64,000 nucleotides of DNA from positions 124,001-188,000 of the forward strand of contig CAWJWO010000002.1 in NCBI GenBank assembly GCA_963846585.1. Direction: 5' to 3'. Numbering within the stretch: the stretch's first letter is position 1; every line of letters begins with the position of its first letter. Of the stretch, positions 8,518-17,386 are shown piece after piece. The position numbers were made by a program, and so were the translations under genes. The notes below the pieces were generated by a model. It made no database searches, was not told the origin of the DNA, and was given only the letters and a program-made list of their open reading frames with translations. Origin of the DNA: JAAUTT01 sp963846585. GTDB lineage: Bacteria; Bacteroidota; Bacteroidia; Bacteroidales; JAAUTT01.

Positions 8518-9628
8518 AATATTCAGCAATCAGTTATTCAGGCTTACTAACTCGTATATAAAAGAACTTATACGTGAACCTGCAGTACTTTTCTGGGGTA
8601 TATTATTCCCGATTTTAATGGCATGGGGCTTAGGCATTGCTTTCACCAAACAGGGCGATTTAATAAGAACAGTAGCTATCGTAAAACATAACGATTTATT
8701 ATATAAAACAGGTAATTCAATTCTCTTTGACTTTCTTGAAAAAAATGCGGGGAAGAAAAATGGAAATTATAGTATCACTATATCAAATAAAAAGCTTGGA
8801 AAAATAACTCTGAACTTTAAAGAATGTAAGTGGAATGAAGCATATGCACTCCTGAAAAAAGGAAATGTGACGATTATTATTGAGGATTATAGAAAATATG
8901 TTAACTATCACTTTGACCCTGCAAGCTCTGAGGCACAAATGCTTTTTCAGCAAATCAGCGGAATGTTAACTTCAGGGGTAAAATTTTTCGCTTTACATGA
9001 AGATGAAATTAAACCACTTACAATTTCAGGTACAAGATATGTTGATTTTCTGATTCCCGGTTTATTATCAATGGGTATTATGATGTCCACTATGTGGGGA
9101 ATCAGTTATACTGTAATTGAACGCCGGTCCAAAAAATTGATCCGAAGAATGGTAGCCACTCCTATGAAAAAATCTAATTTCCTTATAGCTCTTATTATTG
9201 CAAGATTCATTATGAATGTTATTGAGGCATTGCTGCTATTTCTGTTTTCATGGCTTTATTTTGGCACCAGCATCCAGGGTAACCTTTTTGCGCTTTTAGT
9301 AGTTTTCATTGCCGGAAACATTGCATTTTCAGGAATTGCAGTTCTTATCTCATCACATACCTCAAACCCTGAAATTGGAAATGGCCTTATTAATGCCATA
9401 GTAACCCCTATGATGGTAATTTCAGGTATATTTGTAAGTTATCATAATTTCCCGGATTGGACATTACCGGTAATACGCAACCTTCCACTCACAATGCTGG
9501 CTGACAGCGTTAGAAGCATTTTTAATGAAGGGGCAGGTTTTGCTCAAATCTGGTTTGAAGTATTGGTCTTATTATTAACCGGGACTGTTTCGTTTTTTTT
9601 GGGATTGAAAATTTTTAAGTGGTACTGA
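8510..9628 (+). CDS. ABC-2 type exporter, permease subunit
   Basis: A 372-residue inner-membrane protein. One membrane helix near residues 25-45 is followed by a large extracytoplasmic loop (about 50-180), then five helices (about 180-372), the usual ABC2_membrane_3/YhgE-like topology. The loop before helix 2 contains the conserved GxxxxxFLIPGLLSMGI-type segment (about 175-195). It forms the pore partner of the ATPase upstream, with which it overlaps by 8 nt. No third subunit follows; the next gene is convergent after about 330 nt of repeats. Confidence 0.88.
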   Translation: MNKIFSNQLFRLTNSYIKELIREPAVLFWGILFPILMAWGLGIAFTKQGDLIRTVAIVKHNDLLYKTGNSILFDFLEKNAGKKNGNYSITISNKKLGKITLNFKECKWNEAYALLKKGNVTIIIEDYRKYVNYHFDPASSEAQMLFQQISGMLTSGVKFFALHEDEIKPLTISGTRYVDFLIPGLLSMGIMMSTMWGISYTVIERRSKKLIRRMVATPMKKSNFLIALIIARFIMNVIEALLLFLFSWLYFGTSIQGNLFALLVVFIAGNIAFSGIAVLISSHTSNPEIGNGLINAIVTPMMVISGIFVSYHNFPDWTLPVIRNLPLTMLADSVRSIFNEGAGFAQIWFEVLVLLLTGTVSFFLGLKIFKWY

Positions 9629-9645
9629 AAATAATGTGCAAAACA

Positions 9646-9955
9646 GAGCCAGGAACCAAGAACCAGGAGCCAAGAAAGAAGACATGAGACATGAGACATG
9701 AGACGTGGGACGTGAGACTTGAGATTTGAGACATGGAATGTGATGACAGAATAAAGATGACAAATTAAATGCAACAAATTCTATAATCACCTCACCCCCT
9801 GCCCCTCTTCTCAAGGAGAGGGGAGTAATTACTACAATTGGATAATCGCTGTTAAACGGAATTAAAGTCTTCTCCTTTGCGGAGAAGATTTAGATGAGGT
9901 GTGTTTTCACAGGATTGTATCTAATCTTGGCTCCTGGTTCTTGGTTCTTGGTTCC
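9646..9955. repeat. Two-arm array with inner GC-rich hairpins
   Basis: Fills the 332-nt convergent gap. Left: GAACCAG/GAGCCAA heptamers (9646-9675) then GAGACAT/GGGACGT heptamers (9680-9736). Centre: a hairpin around CCCCTCTTC...AGGAGAGGGG (9800-9822) and a second with arms TCTTCTCC / GGAGAAGA (9868-9888), with flanks CCTCACC (9789-9795) and GATGAGG (9893-9899) inverted to each other. Right: TTGGTTC-type heptamers (9925-9955), the inverse of the left arm. Confidence 0.85.
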
Positions 9956-9960
9956 TTTTT

Positions 9961-11034
9961 TTATTCAAAGGGTATCCCAAACCTCGCGGCAATTATTTTT
10001 AATTCATCGACAACTTTAGGCTTGAGGATAATTCCTTCTTTACGGATCCTTATTTCATTTTCACGTTCCACATCACCCGGAATTAATACCCGGTCATATC
10101 CTTCAGCGGGTTTAGCATTCCTGAAGGTATTTATCCATTCGTCCATTTTCAGTTTAAAATGCTTTGCCTCCTGAAATGCATCAATTCGCATTGCCCCAAA
10201 AAAATGACCAAGGCCTGCTCCTGTTTTTTTTTCAAGCACAGGCAGATAAGCTACCATTGGAGGCACAAACGGCCCGAAATTAGCTCCTGAAAGAATTGCA
10301 GACAATATATCTACTATAGCTCCCAGGCAATATCCTTTATGGCTTCCATGTTCCCTGTCTCCGCCAAGTGGTAACATAGATCCTTTTTTCTCCAGTATTG
10401 AAGGATCGTCCGAAGGGTGACCAAATTGGTCCTGTGCAAATCCATAACCAAGGTTCTCACCTGTCATAGCTGCAAAAGTGAATTTCCCACGGTTAATAGG
10501 TGTTGTTGCAAAATCTGCTACAAATGGCGGTTGGTTTAATGCCGGTATTGCAAACGCTATAGGATTTGTACCAAGCAAAGCCCCGGCAGAGAATGTCGGA
10601 GCAACCAGCGGGCTTGCATTGGTCATACATATACCAATCATATCCTGTTCCAAAGCCATCATTGCATAATATCCTGCTATTCCAAAATTACTTGAATTGC
10701 GCGTTGATATCCATCCTGTACCAACATCCTTAGCCTTTTTAATCGCCAATTCCATTGAAAATAAAGCAGGAAGCATACCAATTGTACTATCTCCATCTAC
10801 AACTGCAGTACTAGGCGTTTGATGTACAACTTTTATATGTGGTTGTATATTTATCCTCCCAACTTCCCATAACCTGTAATAATCACTTAAACGTGCAATA
10901 CCGTGGGTTGAAATGCCTCTTAGCTCTGCTGCCAGGAATACTTTGCTGCATTTGATTGAATCAGTTTTCTTAAAACCCATCTTTATGAGTACACCGGAAA
11001 TGAAGTCAAAAAGATATTCATATGAATAAGACAT
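9961..11034 (-). CDS. LDH2/malate-type NAD(P)-dependent dehydrogenase, possibly L-sulfolactate dehydrogenase
   Basis: A 357-residue member of the Ldh_2 family (malate, ureidoglycolate, sulfolactate dehydrogenases), not the classical LDH fold. Seen: STHGIAR near 42-48 with the catalytic histidine, the MTNASP segment, LGTNPIAFAIP, and SHKGYCL near 233, all family hallmarks. The enzyme oxidises or reduces a 2-hydroxy acid with NAD(P). Its neighbour on the same strand is a phosphosulfolactate synthase, which suggests the ComC role (sulfolactate to sulfopyruvate). That assignment rests on context; from sequence alone malate or another 2-hydroxyacid is equally possible. The start ATG at 11034 abuts a GATTTAA array. 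Confidence 0.85.
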   Translation of the reverse strand: MSYSYEYLFDFISGVLIKMGFKKTDSIKCSKVFLAAELRGISTHGIARLSDYYRLWEVGRINIQPHIKVVHQTPSTAVVDGDSTIGMLPALFSMELAIKKAKDVGTGWISTRNSSNFGIAGYYAMMALEQDMIGICMTNASPLVAPTFSAGALLGTNPIAFAIPALNQPPFVADFATTPINRGKFTFAAMTGENLGYGFAQDQFGHPSDDPSILEKKGSMLPLGGDREHGSHKGYCLGAIVDILSAILSGANFGPFVPPMVAYLPVLEKKTGAGLGHFFGAMRIDAFQEAKHFKLKMDEWINTFRNAKPAEGYDRVLIPGDVERENEIRIRKEGIILKPKVVDELKIIAARFGIPFE

Positions 11035-11035
11035 T

Positions 11036-11298
11036 AAGATTTAAGATTTAAGATTTAAGATTTAAGATTTAAGATTTAAGATTTAAGATTTAAGATTTAA
11101 GATTTTTGAATAGAACCAGGAGCCAAGAACCAGGAGCCAAAACGCGGAGACAGAAGACAGCAGACAGATGAAAGAAGACAGAAGACAGAAAGCAGAAAAT
11201 AAATTCCTTATTACAGAATTTTCAAATTAGCACATTTTCAAATTTTCAAATTAATTTTCACGTCCTTTCACGTCTTTTCACGTCTTTTCACGTCCTTT
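11036..11298. repeat. Long mosaic of heptamer arrays (GATTTAA, GAACCAG, AGACAGA, CACGTCC words)
   Basis: Left to right: about nine GATTTAA copies (11040-11105), GAACCAG/GAGCCAA (11113-11140), AGACAGA-type purine heptamers (11146-11200), TTTCAAA words (11217-11253) and four CACGTCTTTT-type decamers (11258-11298). The left half is purine-rich and the right half pyrimidine-rich. The gap is 269 nt between two leftward genes; no coding capacity is seen. Confidence 0.88.
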
Positions 11299-11303
11299 TT
11301 TCA

Positions 11304-12146
11304 TCAGTAATTAGTTAGTTTGCCCAATTCATTATAGTTATTATCTACCAATAACTCAGTTATTTCAGGATTTGAATGCCTGGCTTTTGCAGGGATAAAG
11401 TCATTAAATGTATCTCCACGTAAACCCTGACGCAGGCATTCCAAAGAGACCAATTCATCAGGTGCAATATTTCCAAGGTTTACATTAGGCCCAAATAACT
11501 TTATAAACCAAACCTGTTGTTTTTTAAGAGGAGCTTCCCAAATAATATCATTTCTGTCAATATTTTTTGCAATTTTGTCTATAAGGCTCATATTGGCCGT
11601 TTCATCAGAATTATATATACCGATATTCCCGCTTTCCCTTGCTTCGGCTATCACTTTCCATGCCCCGGTATTTAATTCTTCAAGCATCATCTCAACCCAT
11701 TTGTTTTCAGAAATTACAACATCCTTCTGTTTTGATCCTACTTCCGAAACAACTCTAAAGTGTTCAGATATTGCCATTATGCATTTCAGTTTCGCATCAT
11801 GCTCCAAATACATAGACCCATCTGATATTTCACACATTTCCAACCCCAATGAATCCATAAAAGACATATATTCGTCGATCATGTTTCTCACAGCAAAGGC
11901 TTCAAACAATGTACCACCTAAATATGGAGTCATCCCGTTTGATTTGTATAAATTTATTTTCTCCTTAAGCCTGGGAGTAAATACACTAGTCCCAAAACCG
12001 AACTTAACCAGGTCAGTAAATTCACAGGCTTTTTCAATAAAATTTGCTGTTTCGTTCAAACTTAATCCTTTATCCATAACCATCGTAATACCTGAATTAC
12101 GAGGTTTATAAGGACGATTTGGCAAATATGGCAACGAAATATTCAT
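11304..12146 (-). CDS. comA: Phosphosulfolactate synthase (ComA family)
   Basis: A 280-residue TIM-barrel enzyme of the ComA family, which adds sulfite to phosphoenolpyruvate to give phosphosulfolactate. Recognised by a chain of conserved blocks: MVMDKG (about 22-27), VKFGFGTS (47-54), GGTLFE (about 77-82), EISDGS, SEVGSK, EARESG, WEAPLKKQQVWF and LRQGLRGDTF near 235-245. Length fits. In methanogens the pathway leads to coenzyme M; in bacteria it can lead to sulfolactate, or through sulfopyruvate to cysteate and sulfonolipids. The next gene encodes an Ldh_2-type dehydrogenase that could act as ComC. ComB (phosphatase) is not in the window. The stop TGA falls in a CAGTAAT-like word. Confidence 0.88.
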   Translation of the reverse strand: MNISLPYLPNRPYKPRNSGITMVMDKGLSLNETANFIEKACEFTDLVKFGFGTSVFTPRLKEKINLYKSNGMTPYLGGTLFEAFAVRNMIDEYMSFMDSLGLEMCEISDGSMYLEHDAKLKCIMAISEHFRVVSEVGSKQKDVVISENKWVEMMLEELNTGAWKVIAEARESGNIGIYNSDETANMSLIDKIAKNIDRNDIIWEAPLKKQQVWFIKLFGPNVNLGNIAPDELVSLECLRQGLRGDTFNDFIPAKARHSNPEITELLVDNNYNELGKLTNY

Positions 12147-12283
12147 ACAACAAGGTTGGTTATAGTAATTATAATATACTATGAAAAAACAAATTTAATT
12201 AATTGGTAATTATATATCAATTGGTCTAAAATCGTAATTTAGGTACGTATAAATACTTATTGCGAAATAGGTATTTCTACTTA

Positions 12284-12496
12284 TTAGTTGTTGGTTGGTT
12301 GTTGGTTGTTGGTTGTTGGTAAAAAGGGACGTGAGACGTGGGACGTGGGACGTGAAAGTCCTAAAGCTTAAAACTTTAGTTAATGGTAATATACTTAATT
12401 TATTTCCTATAAAATATTAAGCCTTCTGTTTTCTACCTCACGTCTCACGTCTCATGTCTCATGTTATCAGTAATCAGTAATCAGTAATCAGTAATT
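12284..12496. repeat. Two-arm array (TTGTTGG, GGGACGT / CACGTCT, CAGTAAT)
   Basis: Part of the 341-nt gap between two leftward genes. Left: TTGTTGG/TTGGTTG heptamers (12284-12320) and GGGACGT/GAGACGT (12326-12354). Right: TTCTGTT (12424-12434), CTCACGT/CTCATGT (12437-12464), the inverse of the left GGGACGT arm, and four CAGTAAT copies (12468-12496) that run into the SDR reading frame and supply its stop. The remainder (12147-12283) is AT-rich and I see nothing in it. Confidence 0.85.
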
Positions 12497-13258
12497 TTTT
12501 TCTTCCCTGTTTACAATAACTGCGCTTGCCTGGGCTGCCGGCATAATTAACATATCGTTAATGTTAACGTGAGGAGGCCGTGTAATTGCAAAAAGGATTG
12601 CTTCAGCAACATCTTCAGCAAATAATGGTGTAAATCCTTCATAAAACTTATCAGCAAGGTCTTTATCACCTTTAAACCTGACAAGTGAAAACTCCGTCTC
12701 AACCATTCCCGGAGCTATTGAAGTAACTTTGATGTTATGCTTCAGCAAATCCATCCTCATTGCTTTTGTTAATGCATCTACTGCATTTTTAGTTGCACAA
12801 TAAACGTTACCGTTTGGATAAACTTCCTTTCCGGCAATTGAAGTTATATTTATAATATGTCCGTATCCGTTATTTATCATTATTGGGATAATTTTCCTGG
12901 TTAAATAGAGCAATCCCTTTATGTTCGTGTCAATCATTTGTTCCCAGTCACTTAATTCCCCATATTGAATTGGATTATATCCTGCAGCTAACCCAGCGTT
13001 ATTTACCAATACATCAATTTTATCCCACTTTTCATTTAATCCGCCTATCATTTCTTCAACTTTATCGTTGTCACGGATATCAAAATTAAGTGTTAGAACA
13101 TCACATTTATATTTTATCCCAAGTTCTTTCTTAATTTTTTCCAACAATTGTTTACGACGACCCGTAATTATAAGATTAAATCCTTTTTCGGCCAGTTTAT
13201 GTGAAGTTGCAAGTCCTATACCTGATGTTGCACCTGAAATTAATGCTATTTTTTTCAT
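12488..13258 (-). CDS. Short-chain dehydrogenase/reductase (YdfG-like)
   Basis: A 256-residue classical SDR with NAD(P)-binding GATSGIG at 9-15, NNAG at 86-89, catalytic Ser near 140 and YxxxK (Y153, K157). Basic residues after strand 2 (TGRRKQ) favour NADP. It is closest in character to the YdfG/serine-3-dehydrogenase group that reduces 3-oxo or oxidises 3-hydroxy compounds. I chose the start at 13258 (MKKIALISGA) because an upstream in-frame codon at 13285 would add nine residues not seen in SDRs. It runs in the same direction as the phosphosulfolactate synthase, but a 340-nt repeat gap lies between, so a shared operon is uncertain. The last residue and stop are from a CAGTAAT array. Confidence 0.85.
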   Translation of the reverse strand: MKKIALISGATSGIGLATSHKLAEKGFNLIITGRRKQLLEKIKKELGIKYKCDVLTLNFDIRDNDKVEEMIGGLNEKWDKIDVLVNNAGLAAGYNPIQYGELSDWEQMIDTNIKGLLYLTRKIIPIMINNGYGHIINITSIAGKEVYPNGNVYCATKNAVDALTKAMRMDLLKHNIKVTSIAPGMVETEFSLVRFKGDKDLADKFYEGFTPLFAEDVAEAILFAITRPPHVNINDMLIMPAAQASAVIVNREEKNY

Positions 13259-13425
13259 TTTGTAAACATAATTATTTATCAACAATCATAATTATCATAA
13301 AGCAATAAAACAAAATATTTTACATTATTTATGATTTATACCTTAAGATTGTTTACAATTGAACATTTTTCACTGATAAAAAGTTAAAAATAATAATTTA
13401 CTTCGCCTATCAAAATAAATCCTCT

Positions 13426-14142
13426 ATGATTAAACCTTATAATCCACAAGGGAGTAAAAAAGAGCAAGTTGAACAAATGTTTGATAATATTGCCTTCAGA
13501 TACGATTTTTTGAATCATTTTTTATCTATTGGAATTGACAGAATATGGCGATATAAAACTATTAAAAAACTTGAAACTTTAAAACCACAAAAAATTCTTG
13601 ATATAGCAACAGGGACAGGCGATTTGGCTATTGCCATGCTTAAATTGGAACCAACCGAAATAATAGGTATTGACCTTTCTGAAGAAATGCTTATACATGC
13701 CCGCAATAAAATATATAAGACAGGAATGGATCATATAATACATTTTGAAAAAGGAGACGCTGAACAAATTAATTATCCTGCTGATACTTTCGATGCAGTG
13801 ACTGTTTCCTTTGGAGTTCGTAATTTCGAAAATCTTACCGTGGGATTAAAGGAGATATACAGGGTACTTAAACCCGAAGGAATTGCTGTAGTTCTTGAAT
13901 TTTCAAAACCACGTAATAAATTGTTCAGGATCATTTATTTTGTATATATTTTTAAACTTGTACCTTTATTTGGTAAATTATTTTCAAAAGATTACAGGGC
14001 TTATACTTATCTGCCCGAATCGGTAAGTTATTTTCCATCAGGTGATGAATTTATAAACCATTTAAAAAATACAGGGTTCGTTAATACAGAAAAAAAAGAA
14101 TTAACATTTGGAATAGCAACTATATATACTGGGAAAAAATAG
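13426..14142 (+). CDS. ubiE: Demethylmenaquinone methyltransferase (UbiE/MenG)
   Basis: A 238-residue class I SAM-dependent methyltransferase performing the last step of menaquinone synthesis. Motif I is LDIATGTGD (58-66), followed by IGIDLSEEM (about 80-88), and the family signatures FDxxTxSFGVRNF (about 123-135) and the YxYLPES element near 196. Length is typical. It is followed, in the same direction, by a PorT-like barrel gene; ubiE-porT adjacency is common in Bacteroidetes. No Shine-Dalgarno sequence is seen at the ATG at 13426. The TAG stop is the first three bases of a TAGTTGT array. Confidence 0.94.
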   Translation: MIKPYNPQGSKKEQVEQMFDNIAFRYDFLNHFLSIGIDRIWRYKTIKKLETLKPQKILDIATGTGDLAIAMLKLEPTEIIGIDLSEEMLIHARNKIYKTGMDHIIHFEKGDAEQINYPADTFDAVTVSFGVRNFENLTVGLKEIYRVLKPEGIAVVLEFSKPRNKLFRIIYFVYIFKLVPLFGKLFSKDYRAYTYLPESVSYFPSGDEFINHLKNTGFVNTEKKELTFGIATIYTGKK

Positions 14143-14246
14143 TTGTTAGTTGTTGGTTGCCAGATAAAAGTGATGAGGTGATGAGGTGATGGGGTGATGG
14201 GGTGATGGGGTGATGAGGTGATTAAGTGATGAAGTGATTAGGTGAT
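14140..14246. repeat. TAGTTGT heptamers and GATGAGGT octamers (left-arm only)
   Basis: Starts at the ubiE stop with TAGTTGT copies (14140-14160), then about nine GATGAGGT/GATGGGGT/GATTAAGT octamers (14171-14246). No matching right arm is present before porT, but the words still have left-arm orientation. Confidence 0.85.
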
Positions 14247-14354
14247 ATCATTAAAGAGAAACTATGCAGGGAACAATATAAATTTCTCTGAATCGTTAAT
14301 TTTATATTGTACACAAACACTAATAATTGATAAGGTTTAATTATTTATACAGCA

Positions 14355-15047
14355 TTGAAAAGATTAATAGTAATAATATTTTTTTTGCAGGTTATTACAG
14401 GCCTTAATGGTCAGGATTTAACTGTACCTAACAGATACAAACTGGATGAATATCCGTTTCATTTTGGATTTTGCCTTGGCGTTAATGTTATGAATTTTAT
14501 TATTCAGCCTAATTACCCACAAAGCTTAAATAGTTTATATATATCAGATATCAGTAATCCAAATTTAGGATTTCAGATTCAAATAATTACAAATTTAAGG
14601 CTAGGGGAATTTTTTGATCTTCGATTTCTTCCGGGAATTTCTTTTGGCGAAAGAGACCTTACTTTTTTTAAGGGTGACACTTTAATGAGTACTCAAAAAC
14701 TTGAATCAAATTATCTTGATTTCCCTTTGTTGCTTAAATACAAGGCAAGACGGCTCGGTAATATGAGACCATACGTTATAACAGGGGTTAACAGCAGGTT
14801 TGACCTTTCAAAGACATACAATGAAGATGCCGGGGTTTATATAGCTTTCAAGAAATTTGATTATTTTTACGAAGCCGGTACCGGAATTGACTTTTACCTG
14901 CAATATTTCAAATTTTCAGCAGAAATTAAATATTCATTAGGGTTCAGAAACATTATTGACCGGCGTGATTCCAGTCAACCTTGGTGGGAAAACTCAATTT
15001 CAAGCATAAAATCTTCGATTTTTATGATTTCATTTTGTTTTGAATAA
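14355..15047 (+). CDS. porT: PorT-like outer-membrane beta-barrel protein (type IX secretion)
   Basis: A 230-residue protein with a signal peptide (about 1-19, ending in GLNGQ) and alternating amphipathic strands to a C-terminal aromatic residue pattern, typical of the PorT/SprT 8-stranded barrel. PorT is an essential outer-membrane component of the type IX secretion system. The placement directly after ubiE supports PorT rather than a generic OMP. The start is a TTG at 14355; the first in-frame ATG is far inside the protein, after the signal peptide, so the TTG is needed to keep the leader. Confidence is limited because small beta-barrels are hard to tell apart by eye. Confidence 0.72.
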   Translation: MKRLIVIIFFLQVITGLNGQDLTVPNRYKLDEYPFHFGFCLGVNVMNFIIQPNYPQSLNSLYISDISNPNLGFQIQIITNLRLGEFFDLRFLPGISFGERDLTFFKGDTLMSTQKLESNYLDFPLLLKYKARRLGNMRPYVITGVNSRFDLSKTYNEDAGVYIAFKKFDYFYEAGTGIDFYLQYFKFSAEIKYSLGFRNIIDRRDSSQPWWENSISSIKSSIFMISFCFE

Positions 15048-15391
15048 CCTTCGGACACCTCTAAAAACCTTTATTAGCTTCAGTTCGACTTAAGAAATTA
15101 TCTTTAAGCTGTTAAAAAACTTCACATAACAGTAAGGATTGTTAGTTTTTTCATAGGGTTAATGTATTAAGGCTGTTTAATTTGATTTAAATTTAAAAAA
15201 TATTTCATAGAATAAAAAAATACATAAACATCATAATTTTAATTATCTTCAATTTGCCACAAATTATTTTACGAAGCCGCCAAAGACACAAATATAATTC
15301 CTTATTAGCCGCGGAAACCTGCACCCTTCGGCTACGCTCAGGGTACGAGTACCTGCAACTAACAACCAACAACTAACAACTAACAACTAAT
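15048..15391. other. 344-nt intergenic region after porT
   Basis: AT-rich sequence without a credible gene. It contains an AGTTCGACTTAAG motif shared with 63773-63785, a GC-rich palindrome-like stretch with CCTTCGGCTACGCTCAGG (15326-15343) of a kind often dispersed in environmental Bacteroidetes, and a right-arm CAACTAA array at 15353-15391 ending at the next start codon. Confidence 0.6.
15353..15391. repeat. CAACTAA heptamer array (right-arm only)
   Basis: About five copies of CAACTAA/CAACCAA end two bases before the ATG of the FAD dehydrogenase. It is the reverse complement of the TAGTTGT family found after ubiE, panB and uvrB stop codons. Confidence 0.88.
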
Positions 15392-16951
15392 ATGACAAAA
15401 GAAATACATTTAGAATTATTGCCACATATAGCAAACCAGGAACATCTCCTTAAAAAAGAAATCATTGAAAGGCTTGGCATTGAGAACTATGATATAATGA
15501 AATACCGGATATTGAAAAAATCAATCGATGCAAGGCATGGAAGTGTTTTGATTAACTTATGGATAAAAGTTTACCTTGATGAAAATATATCTGAAGAGGA
15601 AGAATTCAAACATAGTTACAGGAATGTTTCCGGCAGAAACCAGGTAATTGTTGTGGGTTCCGGTCCGGCAGGTTTGTTTTCCGCTCTCAGGTTAATTGAA
15701 TCAGGAATGAAACCCATTGTACTTGAACGGGGAAATGATGTAAATTCAAGGAAAAAGGACATTGCATTGATAAGTACTGCACAAACCGTCAATCCGGAAT
15801 CAAATTATTGTTTTGGGGAAGGTGGTGCCGGAACATTTTCCGATGGAAAACTATACACCAGGTCAGGGAAAAGAGGAAATGCCGGACATATTTTACAAAC
15901 CTTGCACTTTCACGGAGCCAACCCGGATATTCTTTATGAAGCACATCCTCACATAGGTACAGATAAATTACCTGAAATAATTAAAAATATCCGCCAGACT
16001 ATCATTGATTGTGGTGGTGAAATTCATTTTAATACTAAGGTTACAGATCTGCTGATATCTGAAAATATAATAAAAGGAGTCACCACATCTTCAGGTGTAA
16101 ACATAATATCTCAGGCAGTAATTCTTGCTACCGGACATTCGGCCAGGGATATTTATGAAATGTTAAACAGAAAAAGTATATTGATTGAATCAAAGCCATT
16201 TGCAATGGGTGTGCGCGTTGAGCATCCCCAGCAATTAATTGATCAGATACAATATCATAATAAAAATAAAGATAATTTTCTTCCTGCTGCAATTTATAAT
16301 TTGGTTACACAGGTGGATGGACGGGGCGTTTACTCCTTTTGCATGTGCCCCGGAGGATATATAGTCCCATCATCAACCTGTGACAATGAAATTGTTGTAA
16401 ATGGGATGTCATCCTCACGTCGTCATACTAAATTTGCTAATTCAGGAATAGTTGTCGAAATAATACAGGAGGATTTTACTGAATATAAAAATTTTGGTGC
16501 CCTGGCCGGATTAAAATATCAACAATACCTTGAAACCCTTGCCAGGCAAAACGGAGGACGTGGCCAGGTTGCACCGGCACAACGCCTGACTGATTTTATA
16601 AATAACCGGATTTCATCCAACCTGCCTGAAAGTTCTTATACTCCGGGCATCGTATCTTCTCCCCTGCATTTCTGGTTACCGTCAACTATTGCCGGAAGGT
16701 TACAGAAAGCTTTTCTCCAGTTTGATAAAAAAATGAAAGGATATAACACCAACGAAGCATATATAACAGGAATCGAATCACGTACTTCCTCTCCCGTCAG
16801 GATACCCCGGAATACTGATTCATTACAGCACCCGGTTATAAAAGGTTTGTTCCCATGCGGGGAAGGGTCCGGCTATGCCGGCGGAATAGTATCATCCGCA
16901 ATGGATGGAGAAAATGTAGCTGAAAAAGTCAAAATATTTCTAAATATTTAA
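15392..16951 (+). CDS. FAD-dependent dehydrogenase (COG2509 type)
   Basis: A 519-residue flavoprotein. An N-terminal alpha/beta domain of about 80 residues precedes the dinucleotide-binding motif VGSGPAGLFSA (88-98). The conserved CFGEGGAGTFSDGKL (about 143-157) and the C-terminal GLFPCGEGSGYAGGIVSSAMDG (about 488-509) mark the uncharacterised NAD(P)/FAD-dependent oxidoreductase family related to geranylgeranyl reductases and thiazole enzymes. It should be a soluble redox enzyme; its substrate is unknown for the family. It stands alone, with a repeat array directly upstream and a convergent small gene 6 nt downstream. Confidence 0.85.
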   Translation: MTKEIHLELLPHIANQEHLLKKEIIERLGIENYDIMKYRILKKSIDARHGSVLINLWIKVYLDENISEEEEFKHSYRNVSGRNQVIVVGSGPAGLFSALRLIESGMKPIVLERGNDVNSRKKDIALISTAQTVNPESNYCFGEGGAGTFSDGKLYTRSGKRGNAGHILQTLHFHGANPDILYEAHPHIGTDKLPEIIKNIRQTIIDCGGEIHFNTKVTDLLISENIIKGVTTSSGVNIISQAVILATGHSARDIYEMLNRKSILIESKPFAMGVRVEHPQQLIDQIQYHNKNKDNFLPAAIYNLVTQVDGRGVYSFCMCPGGYIVPSSTCDNEIVVNGMSSSRRHTKFANSGIVVEIIQEDFTEYKNFGALAGLKYQQYLETLARQNGGRGQVAPAQRLTDFINNRISSNLPESSYTPGIVSSPLHFWLPSTIAGRLQKAFLQFDKKMKGYNTNEAYITGIESRTSSPVRIPRNTDSLQHPVIKGLFPCGEGSGYAGGIVSSAMDGENVAEKVKIFLNI

Positions 16952-16957
16952 TTTACC

Positions 16958-17143
16958 TCATTTTTGTCTATAATGTTTTCTCCAGCGAATAACAAAAAAA
17001 GAATTAAGTATTAACAATGAAATTAATACAACGTATGAAATTTTTTCATTTATATTTCCTTTAAAATGTTCTTTAATCCCGTTATATGTAATCCATAAAA
17101 TAAAAAGGATATTGCCTGTGATAGCAAGTACCGACAGAAGCAT
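16958..17143 (-). CDS. Small two-helix membrane protein, function unknown
   Basis: A 61-residue protein with two hydrophobic segments (about 1-20 and 34-50) and a basic C-terminus (RWRKHYRQK), so an inner-membrane hairpin is likely. I do not recognise a named family. The start is uncertain: reading upstream from a second ATG at 17169 gives MAKKK, then a run of nine A on the coding strand puts the frame out of register; with one more A it would read MAKKKTPFLMLLSV, a more natural N-terminus. This could be an indel in a homopolymer or a genuine internal start. Confidence 0.55.
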   Translation of the reverse strand: MLLSVLAITGNILFILWITYNGIKEHFKGNINEKISYVVLISLLILNSFFVIRWRKHYRQK

Positions 17144-17386
17144 TAAAAACGGAGTTTTTTTTTAGCCATAAATTACTATTTAAAATAATAAATTCATTCT
17201 TCTAATAAATTAACAGGATTAAATCAATATAGTACATTTAAAAACTCTCAATTTGGAAATGTATTTAATATATTAAATAAAATGTCAAGTTTGAGGCATG
17301 CGCAGGAAGAAAAAGCGGAGTTTACTTTAGTAAATGAGCATTTTTCTTACCAGCATAACGAAAAAATTGGCATTTTATTTAAGACA

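Noticed and set aside
9544..9814. Minus-strand open frames of about 77-79 codons in the permease-dehydrogenase gap
   Set aside because: They are read through heptamer arrays (peptides like SHVPRLMSHVSC are repeat translations) and have no family resemblance.
11036..11105. Array considered as a CRISPR
   Set aside because: The unit is 7 nt and contiguous without spacers; none of the arrays has the 24-40 nt repeat plus spacer pattern, and no cas genes are present.
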